From assembly GCA_048013815.1 (NCBI GenBank), contig CM106585.1:8866001-8930000 (forward strand): a stretch of DNA of 64,000 bases, written 5' to 3'. This DNA is from Setoptus koraiensis (Eukaryota > Arthropoda). This document shows, in pieces, positions 54,876 through 64,000 of this stretch. Position 1 is the stretch's first letter. Every line of letters starts with the position of its first letter. Position numbers and translations under genes: made by a program. The notes below the pieces were generated by a model. The model was given only the letters and a program-made list of their open reading frames with translations. It was not told where the DNA came from and did not search any database.

Positions 54876-56760
54876 CCAGATTGACGACGATGCTTGGGCG
54901 AAATCTACGGCAGATTTGATCATTCACTCACGGAGAGACGGAGAGAGAAATCGGCAAACATTGCCATAGAAAGAGCACAACGCACTTACCCAGCGGACTG
55001 CTGTCGACGCTGTGTGCTTGTTCGAAAAGAAAGAAAAAGTGCTATGGGGTGCGAACGACGCACACAGCCGGTTGTGCCGGCCGTTGGCACACAGAGTGCG
55101 ACTGCGCACACTGCGCCAGCCTTCACAATGGATTGGTTGTGCGAATGACGAAAGGCAGTGATTAGCGGGCGCAGCAAAACAGGCCGCACAGTTCACGGGG
55201 GCGAGTGTGGCGCGAGCGAGCGTATGTGCGCGGCGCCGGGCAAGTAAACTACAAATGTAGTTTCAGCGGACACAGCGAGAGGCGCTCAAGGCAAATAAGT
55301 TGTAGGTCACGCACAAGCACACAGGCGCGGCCGGCGACCCAGACGCCCCCTCGCGACGCAGCAGCGCGGCTGGCTCGTGGACAAGAGTCTCGCGCAGCCG
55401 GTCACGTTGGCAACGCAAGCGTAAGCGGCGTCAGTGACTCATTTCGCCCTGAACACCCCAGGCCTTTCCCCTGCCGCTCCCCCGTGGCCGTGTTGTTGCA
55501 TCCTCGCTATGCTCGCTGCACTGCGGTTACTATACTACAGTAACTATAGCACGACAGCAGCAGCAGCAGCAGCAGTAGTATAGCATACAGCGCACAAGCC
55601 GTGGAGAGCGCCGAACCAACGTGGTCTGACGCATTGGGTTTGCTCCGGCATGCCCTGTGGTGTGTGTGCCAACGCCAGCCATGGTAGCCGCCAACGCCGC
55701 TCAAGTGAGCGCGCACAATGCCTCAAGTTCGTTGCTCGAAACTTGGAGCGTGTGTGTGTGTGTGTGTGCGAGGTTAAGCTCTTGCTTGTGCAACGTCGAC
55801 TATAGGAGGATCTATCGAACTGCCGCGAATTGCGGCAGAGCGCCGACGAGCCAACGAACGAACGATTGCGAACGATCGAGCATGGTCTATGCACACACAC
55901 ACACACACGCTACGACGAACAAAGAGCGTCACGACGCATCAAAGTTGCGGCGCTGACGGCGCTGAGCCAATCATGCGGCGGCGGCGGCCACGGCCACGGC
56001 TTATCAATCTATCAGATAAAGATGACCATTGTTGCGCCAGGAATGCGTCCCGCCGCCGTCGATATAGATAGTGCAGCGCAATTATGTGCGTCCCAACAAC
56101 CAAAAGTTTGTCAACTTCATTTAGGAAGCCACCTGGCCGCTGTAGTTAGTGTTGGGGGCTGCGGCTGTGGAGAACTTTCTCTGTTCGATTGCGAGCTGCG
56201 AGAACTCACGTTCTTCGCGATTTGCCCGGTCGCAAACAATCTTTTCGGCGCGCTCGCCCGAACTGCTCCAACAGTTTGCGTTCTGTTGTTGTGCGCAACT
56301 ATAACAAGATGGCAATTTCCGTGTTCCTTCCGCAACGAGGCTGCAACAACAACAACAGCAACTGTAGCAACAACAGCAGCAGCAACAGCAACAACAACCA
56401 CACCGCGCGATGATTACTCACATTTGTGAGTGCTCGCAATGGCATTGTTGCCAGACACCAATCGAACTTTCTAGACATTTCTTGCGCTAGTGCGCATGGC
56501 AACAATTTGAACTGGGTGGCGCCAATGGCCAAGGCGCCCCATCGTGCGCTCAAGGCCACCGGCGGCAACCAATCAAACCAACAAAACCAAACAAACCGGA
56601 AACATGAGGAAACAACAAAACATCTGGCCATCTTTATTTGCTGGAACATCCAGTGACTTTTGACCAACTGAGGACCGCTTTCCATCTCGAGCTCACTGGC
56701 AACTGACTTGTGAGACACCTTGAGAGTTGTTTGCTCGTGGAGTGGCCGAGTTTTTTTGCA
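54560..56760. other. GC-rich island upstream of ING3
   Basis: This is a block of higher GC content with CAG (about 54649-54678 and 55555-55574), TG (54834-54869, 55751-55768) and AAC repeats, in contrast to AT-rich neighbours on both sides. In composition and repeat style it resembles the ephrin intron. It could be the ING3 promoter/5' UTR region or an inserted segment. No reading frame is convincing. Confidence 0.45.
54834..54869. repeat. (TG)n microsatellite
   Basis: A TG run of about 17-18 units inside the GC-rich island upstream of ING3. Confidence 0.93.
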
Positions 56761-57508
56761 CTGAAGCAAACGTCCCAGATAAAACTGGAATTATCACTTC
56801 ACGCTGACTTACTTCTCACCCTATTCTCTGTCCTACAAATATCTGCAAGCCATCACGATGATATTGGTTTGCAATCACACACGCCCAGTGCGTGAAACGT
56901 TCAGTGACCTTGAATGGTCGGCTTATAAAACAACTCTTGTGAATAAGTGAAACAAGGAAGCCAACACTATGCTAACCTGTCCTTACGTAACGAATCCTTC
57001 TACTCTGTCCATCCATTGATCTATTCAAGGTCGATAACAGTTTTCTTTACGGCTGCTTCCCAATCATCAACGTCAGTAGAAATCAAGTGCAATGTTATAA
57101 ATCTAAAGGTCTTATTCTAATGAGCCTGCTGCAACAGCAACTCGTTGATCAGGTCTAAATTGGATCTACTCATCCTCAATAGAATTGGTTCATTCACCTC
57201 ACCTGAGCCTATTTGGGATACTAATTAACTTGCATATGAATGAGCATGCGGATTGCACGCGAACTGAATGAACTAGCGTGACGTAACATTAACAATGGGC
57301 AAAACGGACGTAATGCCGGTAATCACACAAAAGCAGAAGTAATAGGAACAAGTTTAAATGCGGTAAAGGGTGATTAAATTAAATTCATTCATTCAATGCT
57401 TGAATATTAGTGATATGTTACAAAACTCATTCATTGGCTCCGGTTCAACTCCATTCTAATGTGCCGTGGTTGTCATGTCATCGGTTGGTTATCTATCGAC
57501 AGCACTTA

Positions 57509-58750
57509 TCAGTGCAAAACAAGCCGATACCCAGGTGAACCGTACTTGTCTTTGGCTTCCTCGAACAATGTCTCTATCTCAGACACATATTTCTTATGTA
57601 TCATGTCGACGTAGTCACTGGCTGGTTCAGGATCTCGTTTCACGGGCACTATGTTGCCCACTGTGACATCATAAATGAGATAAAGAAAATAAGATTGATT
57701 AGAACTCGTAAAATAGTAATGCCGACCACGAACAAATAAAACCGGTTGCTACTTACGGGTGATTGTTATTGGTTTTCTGTAAGGCAAAACACCGAGAGAA
57801 TTCGGCTTCAGTCCAGCACCGATAGGATAGTTTAGCGAGAACCGAGATAGATATTTTCTAGCCAAATCTTGGATCGTAAATAACAATGAGCCCTTGGGTG
57901 GACGATATATGTCCCAGAGTTCAGTCTCACCAAACCCGATCGCAGGTACCAGGTCAGTGCCGTGCCTAATGGCCTGCCTCACGAAGCCCTTGCGATTTTT
58001 GATCGTTAGATCAAGAATGCCCGGCTGAACTTTCATCATTTCGTCAATGCCGCCTGGTACTATTGCAAACAGTGAACATCTCGTCTTTTCTTTGATTTTA
58101 TCATTTTTTTCAAACTGCTTGTTGTCACATGTGTATCTGCTCATCACTCTATCTAATACATGTCTGTCTACGGTGTGACAGCCCCACGCGATCTGGAGTT
58201 CACGAATAAATGGTAGGTTGAACATCATCTTATGATTAAACAAATGCCTATCATGATGCGGAAAATGTTTGCTGTACGAGGCTGCCTCAGTTCCAAAACC
58301 CCCGAAGTAACCAACAGGTGCATTGCCGTGCGGATGATAGCCTATCATATAGTTCTTGTTGGGGTCTAAATTCTCACTAGTGCCAATTTTCACTATTTCT
58401 AGCGAGAAATAGTCCCTACCAAATTCCTTAAATATACGCAGGTTGCGGATCCATTCTGACGGTCGACCCCGGCCATTTTGTGGTGTTTGGTAATCGTACA
58501 TGAACCATAGTAAGTAGGCTAACACAAATCCGTGACAATAGTATGATCTTATCACTGTTGCAAGCAGCAAGATGATTATGGGAGAAAACGCGAATAAAAA
58601 CGCCCCCAGCGTGAAAACGTAGGTGACGAATCCAACGCTAATCAACACTTTTAATGGTTCTACTATGTTTTCATGCCAAACAAATTTGGCATTGGCCGAC
58701 AACTTTGTGTACAGTTTTTCGTAAAGTAACGCAGACAGTAATTCTGGCAT
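57509..58750 (-). CDS. DGAT2/MOGAT-like acyltransferase (tandem copy 1)
   Basis: This ER-membrane enzyme family transfers acyl-CoA to mono- or diacylglycerol (or related alcohols) to make neutral lipids. Exon 1 is 58750-57757 and exon 2 is 57660-57509 (phase 1, GTAAGT..CACAG), giving 381 aa; human DGAT2 has 388. Hydrophobic N-terminal segments (LISVGFVTYVFTLGAFLFAF, IIILLLATVI) precede the active-site HPHG (His139, in NYMIGYHPHGNAPVGYF). The family blocks VPGGIDEMM, LTIKNRKGFVRQAIRHGTDL, VPAIGFGETEL and, in exon 2, NIVPVKRDPEP follow. The exact substrate cannot be told from sequence. It is the first of three head-to-tail copies. Confidence 0.9.
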
Positions 58751-60416
58751 ATTGGTAGCCTGTTGGATTAGAAATACGTAGCTCGAAAGGATATAGCTTT
58801 CGAGATGGTTTACGTTGTTTCAAACGAAAATTCTTCGGGGCTGATTTATGGACTCGTAGATACGCGTTTTGTATCTAACTGATAGCACTCGCGTTGGGTA
58901 TGATTATTTTTTGTGGTATCTCAACAGAACCTTTCTCCTGATACTGAAGTCGATAGTGATTCTAATGATCCGATGAGCTGTGATACTGTCTCGCGAAAAT
59001 TTTTGGTGAAAAATATCTGATTGGCCGGGAGATGAACTTTCAATATGTTGAGCCTTTGGTAAGTTTCATGATGATTCGTAAAAAAATACCAAATGTTTTG
59101 TGAGGTGGCGTATATAGAGGCGGACAGTTTGCTTCGCGACGTTACACAACGACAATAACTGAATCAAGTTCTTAATTAAATACTGCTAACATCAGTATAT
59201 AGCTGGATTACGTCTTACTTGAATCGAATGTTTGACTATCTCATTCACTGGTTGATACTGTAAGAATATTGCGTATCTCACTGATACAATTCATCAATGA
59301 ATATCGAATGTAATCAAATGTAGATGAAACATGATTCTGAAGTGATCAACAAAAATGACATTGCTTTTTAAATAGTCACATAAATCATTGTGGCAATTAC
59401 GTTTTAACTGACACTAGGTGCCATTCTGCGCATAAAATAAACACATTCCGAGGGGCGATTTTTTCTACTGTTTTCATCAAACTTGATTTGAATCTGAATC
59501 GAGTTGAACCTATTATGATATCGCGGGGTTTTTGTGGTCATACGCGGACGACAAATCACGGCAGATCAATCAACAACAAAAAGCGTTTCAATTAATCTTG
59601 TTGAGTTTTAGAGACACGATGTTAACTCTATGACGACTCTATGAACTATCGTAGTCGGCAAAAGTACAGGATGAGTAAGGAAGAGCAACAAAAAACCTCG
59701 TTTATGCCAAAGAAGAAACTGCCCTAGGTATATTTCTTTGCTCAACTCCGCCCTATTTTCATGATACGGAGAGCTCACATATCTATTATTAGTATCGTGT
59801 GTAACATTGTTTTCATCACTGAACGCACTGATTACGCAACACGATTATCTAACAGGTATCGCAACAGAAGACAGGTTGCTGAAGGAGCCGGGCTAAAAGA
59901 AAAACAGATACGGGCGGTCTTTCTCTCATTGGCATAATTTTCGGGGGAAAAGTCAACATTCAAATTAAATCTTTTGAGATAATTCTTGCTGACTAACGGG
60001 TGCAACTTGTATGGATGGAGTAAAATAGAGAATAGACCATTTCCCAAACCGAACTTGCATTGTCGATGTGGCGCTAATTATGATTGTTTCCGCTACATAA
60101 CAACGACCTTTAGTAACAGAGGATAATTAGGATAATCTCAATTGCCAGTTTGACCATGATTCCGTGAACTCTCTCGCTACAGTTAGTTCATTAACCTCTG
60201 ATTCGATCTCCTCGGTGTTAATCTTGCCGCTTACTTGTATCAAGAAGCAATACATTTCTAAACCGGTCTAACGGGAGTTTCCGCGCTCAATTGTGTTATC
60301 AAATTATTATTGATTATTTTTTGTTTCCATTTGAGTATTTTCTATGATCAGCTCCATCAGGATGTTTGCTAGCACAGTGAAAATCTTTCCATGTAAACTG
60401 GACTTGTAACCTCTGA
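58751..60416 (-). other. Intergenic spacer between acyltransferase copies 1 and 2
   Basis: AT-rich and noncoding. Words such as GATTATCTAACAG and CCGCTACAGTTAG recur in the next spacer (about 62518 and 62767), showing the duplication unit includes the spacer. The promoter of copy 1 should lie just right of 58750; no clear TATA was found. Confidence 0.6.
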
Positions 60417-61690
60417 TTAGTGTAGAACCAGTTCGTATCCTGCTGGACCGTATTTGTCTTTGGCCCCTTTGAACAATCTCTCGATTTCGGACACATATTT
60501 TTCGTGCACCATGTCGACGTAGTCGCTCGCTGGCTCAAGGTCTCGTTTCACGGGCACTATGTTGCCCACTGTGACATCATAAACAAGATGGAGGTATTGG
60601 GATTAATAAATATTCATAGAATGGTGATGACCTAATCAGATAAAAGTGTTTGCTACTTACGGACAATCGTTATTGGTTTTCTGTGGGGTAAAATGCCCCA
60701 CGAACCTGGGGTGAGTCCAGAACCGATGGGATAGTTTAGCGAGAACCGAGATAGATATTTTCTAGCCAAATCTTGGATTGTAAATAAGATTGAGCCCTTG
60801 GGTGGACGATATACGCCCCAAAGTTCAGTCTCACCAAATCCGATCGCGGGCACCAGGTCAGTGCCATACCTTATGGCCTGCTTCACAAAGCCCTTGCGAT
60901 TTTTTATCGTTAGATCAAGAATGCCCGGTTGGACTTTCATCATTTCGTCAATACCGCCTGGTACGATTACAAACAAAGAAGATTTCATCTTAGTTAGGTT
61001 CGCTCCATCCATGGTTCTCTGGTTGTTGTCATTGGATTTTGAGTTTTTAGTTTTGCTGAAATTGTTATCTGTATATCTGCTCATCACTTTGTCCAATACA
61101 CGTCTGTCTACAGTGTGGCAGCCCCACGCGATCTGAAGTTCACGAATAAATGGCAGAAAAAACATTATGTTATGATTAAACAAGTGCCTGTCATGATGTG
61201 GAAATTGTTCACTGAATGAGGCCGCCTCGGTTCCGAAACCACAAAAGTAACCAACAGGCGCATTGCCATGAGGATGATATCCTATCATGTAGTTCTTGTT
61301 TGGATTTAAACACGAACTGGTGCCCATTCTCACTATCTTCATTGAGAAATATTCGTTAACCAGTTTCTTAAATATATAAGAATGGCGTAGCCATTCCGAT
61401 GATCGACCCCGGCCATTTTGTGGTGTTTGATAATCGTACATGAACCATAGTAAGTAGGCTAACACAAATCCGTGACAACAGTATGATCTTATTACTGTGG
61501 CAAGCAACAGGACGATTATGGGAAAAAACGCGAATAAAAATACTCCCAACGTGAAACTGTAGGTGACAAATCCAACGCTAATCAACACTTTAAATGGCTC
61601 CACAACATTTTTCTTCCAAAACAATTTGGAACTGGCAGACAATTTTGCATACAATTTATCATGAAGCAACACGGAGAGTGATTCTGGCAT
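60417..61690 (-). CDS. DGAT2/MOGAT-like acyltransferase (tandem copy 2)
   Basis: Exon 1 is 61690-60661 and exon 2 is 60568-60417 (phase 1), giving 393 aa. HPHG is at residue 139 as in copy 1, and the N-terminal hydrophobic region and PGGIDEMMKVQPGILDLTIK block are nearly the same. It differs by an insertion of about 12 residues (Ser/Asn-rich: SKSNDNNQRTMDGANLTK) in the variable loop after SRYT, where copies 1 and 3 have QFEKNDKIKEKT. Exon 2 ends GPAGYELVLH. The intact frame suggests a functional enzyme; whether it uses mono- or diacylglycerol, wax alcohols or another acceptor is unknown. Confidence 0.9.
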
Positions 61691-63081
61691 CTTTTTAGTT
61701 TATTAGTATATCGATACTTATCCTGGAAGGAAATATTGAACTCAGAATGCGATGAATTCTGTTTAAGGTCGGTGATTTATTGACTTGTTATATACCTAGT
61801 TAACAATTTGCATAGGCTGTTGAGTATTGTTTTGAGATGTCTTCACACTGTGTTCCTTATTCTCTCAGTTGACAGCACTTGAAGTAAATGTGGACAAGTG
61901 ACACTAATTATTCGGTTCGTCTCACACTTATGTAATTAGTTTGTTTCTTTCTTGATCTATTCGACAAAACTTCAGTGGAAAATAAATAATCTTGGAAATC
62001 TCCAAATGATACTGATCATTCTCTCAATAAATACATTCAGCGAAACCAACTGATATAATTGTTTCATGCTCACATCTTATATTTGACCATCTTGATCACT
62101 GTTTGCTAGATCACCGATGAGATCACTTCGTCCCTAGTTTAACAGTGAATATCGAATGGTACCGAGAGTAGACGAGACATTTTGACATCTTATCAATACA
62201 CAAGATTGGCATGAATCAATTCAAGTGTTGGATTCTTTTTTCTTGTGCTGTAGACAAACTTTATTCGGGTCCGAATAGAGAAGAACCGAACACCTTTCAG
62301 ACAGGAATTTCGGAGAACTTTCCGCGACAAAAAGTCACGCTATCAACTTCTGACTTCAACAAGTGCGAGAGGAGCGGAAAACTCGTTAAAGCCATCAGAG
62401 GAACTCGTATTTCCTCTTCCGTCAGACTCCGCCAATTGTACTGAAATCACCTATCTTCTATCATAGTATGCATCTTTATAGAATCTCATACCCGTGAGCA
62501 CAATTACACAGTTGCCTGATTATCTAACAGCAATCTCCGAAAGAGCGCCGAATAAATAAACTCGTTTAAAGGCGGGCCTTACGTGCACCTCAACATCATC
62601 TTCAGGGCAAAAACGCGAACGACGAACATTTTGGGCGAACTCTCGTTGTCATTTGGTGCAAAATATTTCCCCCCTCTGAATATCGGCTTCTACTTCATGA
62701 TGACCTTGGCTAATGGGGAAAAAATAGCACTGGACTATCGATCGCCAGCATACTGTGAACTCTTCCGCTACAGTTAGAAGTTCATTAACCGCCAATCGGA
62801 TCGCATAGATGCAAATGATCGGACTCGGATCGGACGCACACTGGAACATTGTATAACTTGATTGTATAACTGTAAATCGAGAGCAAGACAAAACACAAAC
62901 AGGATTTCCATTGGTATTATCAATTTATTATTTTATTTTTAGTTTCTAATTGAACTGAAGTATCTAATATATTTTCCTACAAGTTGTTCGCTTCATTTGA
63001 ATGTTCCAGTTTCCTGGAATGGAATGAAGTGTCGTCCAATGGACTTTATTCTGTTGCTAATCGCTGTTGATTTTTTGTCGA
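61691..63081 (-). other. Intergenic spacer between acyltransferase copies 2 and 3
   Basis: AT-rich noncoding sequence sharing short blocks with the preceding spacer (GATTATCTAACAG, CCGCTACAGTTAG..TTCATTAACC). Nothing else is recognised apart from the possible TATA box. Confidence 0.6.
61788..61794 (-). promoter_or_regulatory. Possible TATA box of acyltransferase copy 2
   Basis: TATATAA on the minus strand, about 100 bases upstream of the ATG at 61690. Spacing would allow a 5' UTR of about 70 bases. Confidence 0.35.
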
Positions 63082-64000
63082 TTAGTGCAAAACTAACTTG
63101 TATCCAGGGGGACCGTATTTGTCTTTGGCTTCGTTGAACAATCTCTCTATTTCGGACACATATTTCTCATGTACCATGTCGACGTATTCGCTCGCTGGTT
63201 CAGGATCTCGTTTCACGGGCACTATGTTTCCAACTAGAAGAATAGGAACACAAAACATAAAAATAATAAGAATAAAAACAAATCAATCAAAACTCAGGGA
63301 CTTGTAGAAAGGTTACGATTATCGCCATCAAGATATTTGTTACTCACGTGTGATAGTTAGCGGTCTTTTATGGGGTAGAATACCCCACGAATTGGGCCAG
63401 AGTCCATTGCCAATGATGTAGTTTAGTGTGAATCGGCATATATACTTTCTGAGAAAATCTTGAAATTGATACAAGATCGAGCCCTTTGCTGGACGATATA
63501 TTTCATATAGTTCAGTCTCGCCAAACCCGATCGCAGGCACCAGGTCAGTGCCATGCCTTATGGCCTGCTTCACGAAGCCCTTGCGATTTTTGATCGTTAG
63601 ATCAAGAGTTCCCGGCCGAAGTTTCATCATTTCGTCAATACCGCCTGGTACTAATACAAACAGAGAACATTTTGTCTTTTCTTTGATTTTATCATTTTTT
63701 TCAAACTGCTTGTTGTCATATGTGTATCTGCTCATCGCTCTATCTAACACATGTCTGTCTACGGTGTGGGCGCCCCACGCGATCTGAAATTCACGAATAA
63801 AGGGTATGTTGAGCATCATGGCATGATTAAACAAATGGCTATCATGATGCGGAAAATGTTCGCTGTACGAGGCTGCCTCAGTTCCAAGACCCGCAAAGTA
63901 ACCAATAGGTGCATTGCCGTGCGGATGATAGCCTATCATGTAGTTCTTGTTGGGGTCTAAATTTTCACTAGTGCCCATTTTCACTATTTTCATTGAGAGA
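63082..64000 (-). CDS. DGAT2/MOGAT-like acyltransferase (tandem copy 3, 5' part outside window)
   Basis: Exon 2 is 63233-63082 and the 3' part of exon 1 runs from 63348 to the window end (intron GTGAGT..TCTAG, phase 1). The frame runs off the right edge at SMKIVKMGTSENLDPNKN, corresponding to about residue 116 of copy 1, so the membrane segments are outside. HPHG and VPGGIDEMM are present; the latter is followed by KLRPGTLDL instead of KVQPGILDL. It shares the QFEKNDKIKEKT loop with copy 1 but is more diverged toward the C-terminus (YEIYRPAKGSILYQFQDFLR). Exon 2 ends GPPGYKLVLH. Confidence 0.88.

Larger units (their letters stand above)
53998..57508. other. Upstream region of ING3 and gap to the DGAT2-like cluster
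   Basis: No coding region was recognised. A TA-rich tract lies at about 54160-54260, close upstream of the ING3 ATG (a possible 5' UTR, intron or promoter). A GC-rich island follows (annotated separately), then unremarkable AT-rich DNA up to the first acyltransferase gene. A 6-base-arm hairpin, GTTACT..AGTAAC, lies at about 55525-55543, next to a CAG repeat. Confidence 0.5.

Noticed and set aside
55830-56429. 199-codon frame (plus) in the GC-rich island
   Set aside because: No family motif. It ends in a Thr/Ala run from AAC/GCA repeats, and open frames exist on both strands.
62583-62777. Short frame in the acyltransferase spacer considered as a gene remnant
   Set aside because: It has no similarity to the acyltransferase and is not conserved in frame in the sister spacer.

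Overview
This is a eukaryotic, animal nuclear window. The protein families recognised (ephrin, OPA1 mitochondrial dynamin, ribosomal protein S16, NOC3L, ING3, DGAT2-type acyltransferases), the GTAAGT-type introns and an intron-bearing tRNA-Ile(UAU) all fit a bilaterian. The ephrin sequence, the Gln/Asn-rich low-complexity tracts and a tandem cluster of multi-pass receptors resembling gustatory receptors suggest an arthropod. A mite or other non-insect arthropod is a guess.

Bases 1 to about 44.5 kb are essentially one gene read on the minus strand: an ephrin. Exon 1 (43877-44508) carries the signal sequence and the start of the receptor-binding domain. It is separated by a 37-kb intron from exon 2 (6586-6760), followed by exons 3 (2282-3005) and 4 (1602-2120). 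The C-terminus and membrane anchor are not in the window. The giant first intron hosts other genes. On the opposite strand are three tandem two-exon genes of about 612-614 aa (14355-16320, 17401-19365, 20989-22973), probably a chemosensory (GR-like) family. On the same strand is an intronless APMAP/hemomucin-like beta-propeller gene (31797-33812). The rest of the intron is GC-rich noncoding DNA full of CA microsatellites, minisatellites, small palindromes, CTCF-like sites and a strikingly frequent GGGGCCCC octamer. A short hAT-type MITE with a target-site duplication lies upstream of the third receptor gene.

At about 44.5-45.0 kb a short interval between divergent genes, with a CTCF-like site and a long imperfect inverted repeat, separates the ephrin from a compact AT-richer housekeeping block. 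The block holds OPA1 (+, three exons seen), RpS16 (-, two exons), tRNA-Ile(UAU) (-), NOC3L (+, one exon) and ING3 (-, three exons). ING3 is followed upstream by an AT-rich tract and then a GC-rich island (about 54.6-56.8 kb).

From 57.5 kb to the window end is a head-to-tail tandem array of three minus-strand DGAT2/MOGAT-like acyltransferase genes, each with the same two-exon structure; the third is cut by the window end.

No viral or LTR element was recognised. The most unusual material is the nested receptor cluster with its datable MITE insertion, the octamer enrichment over the ephrin locus, and the possible Asn/Gln-rich N-terminal extension of the ephrin.
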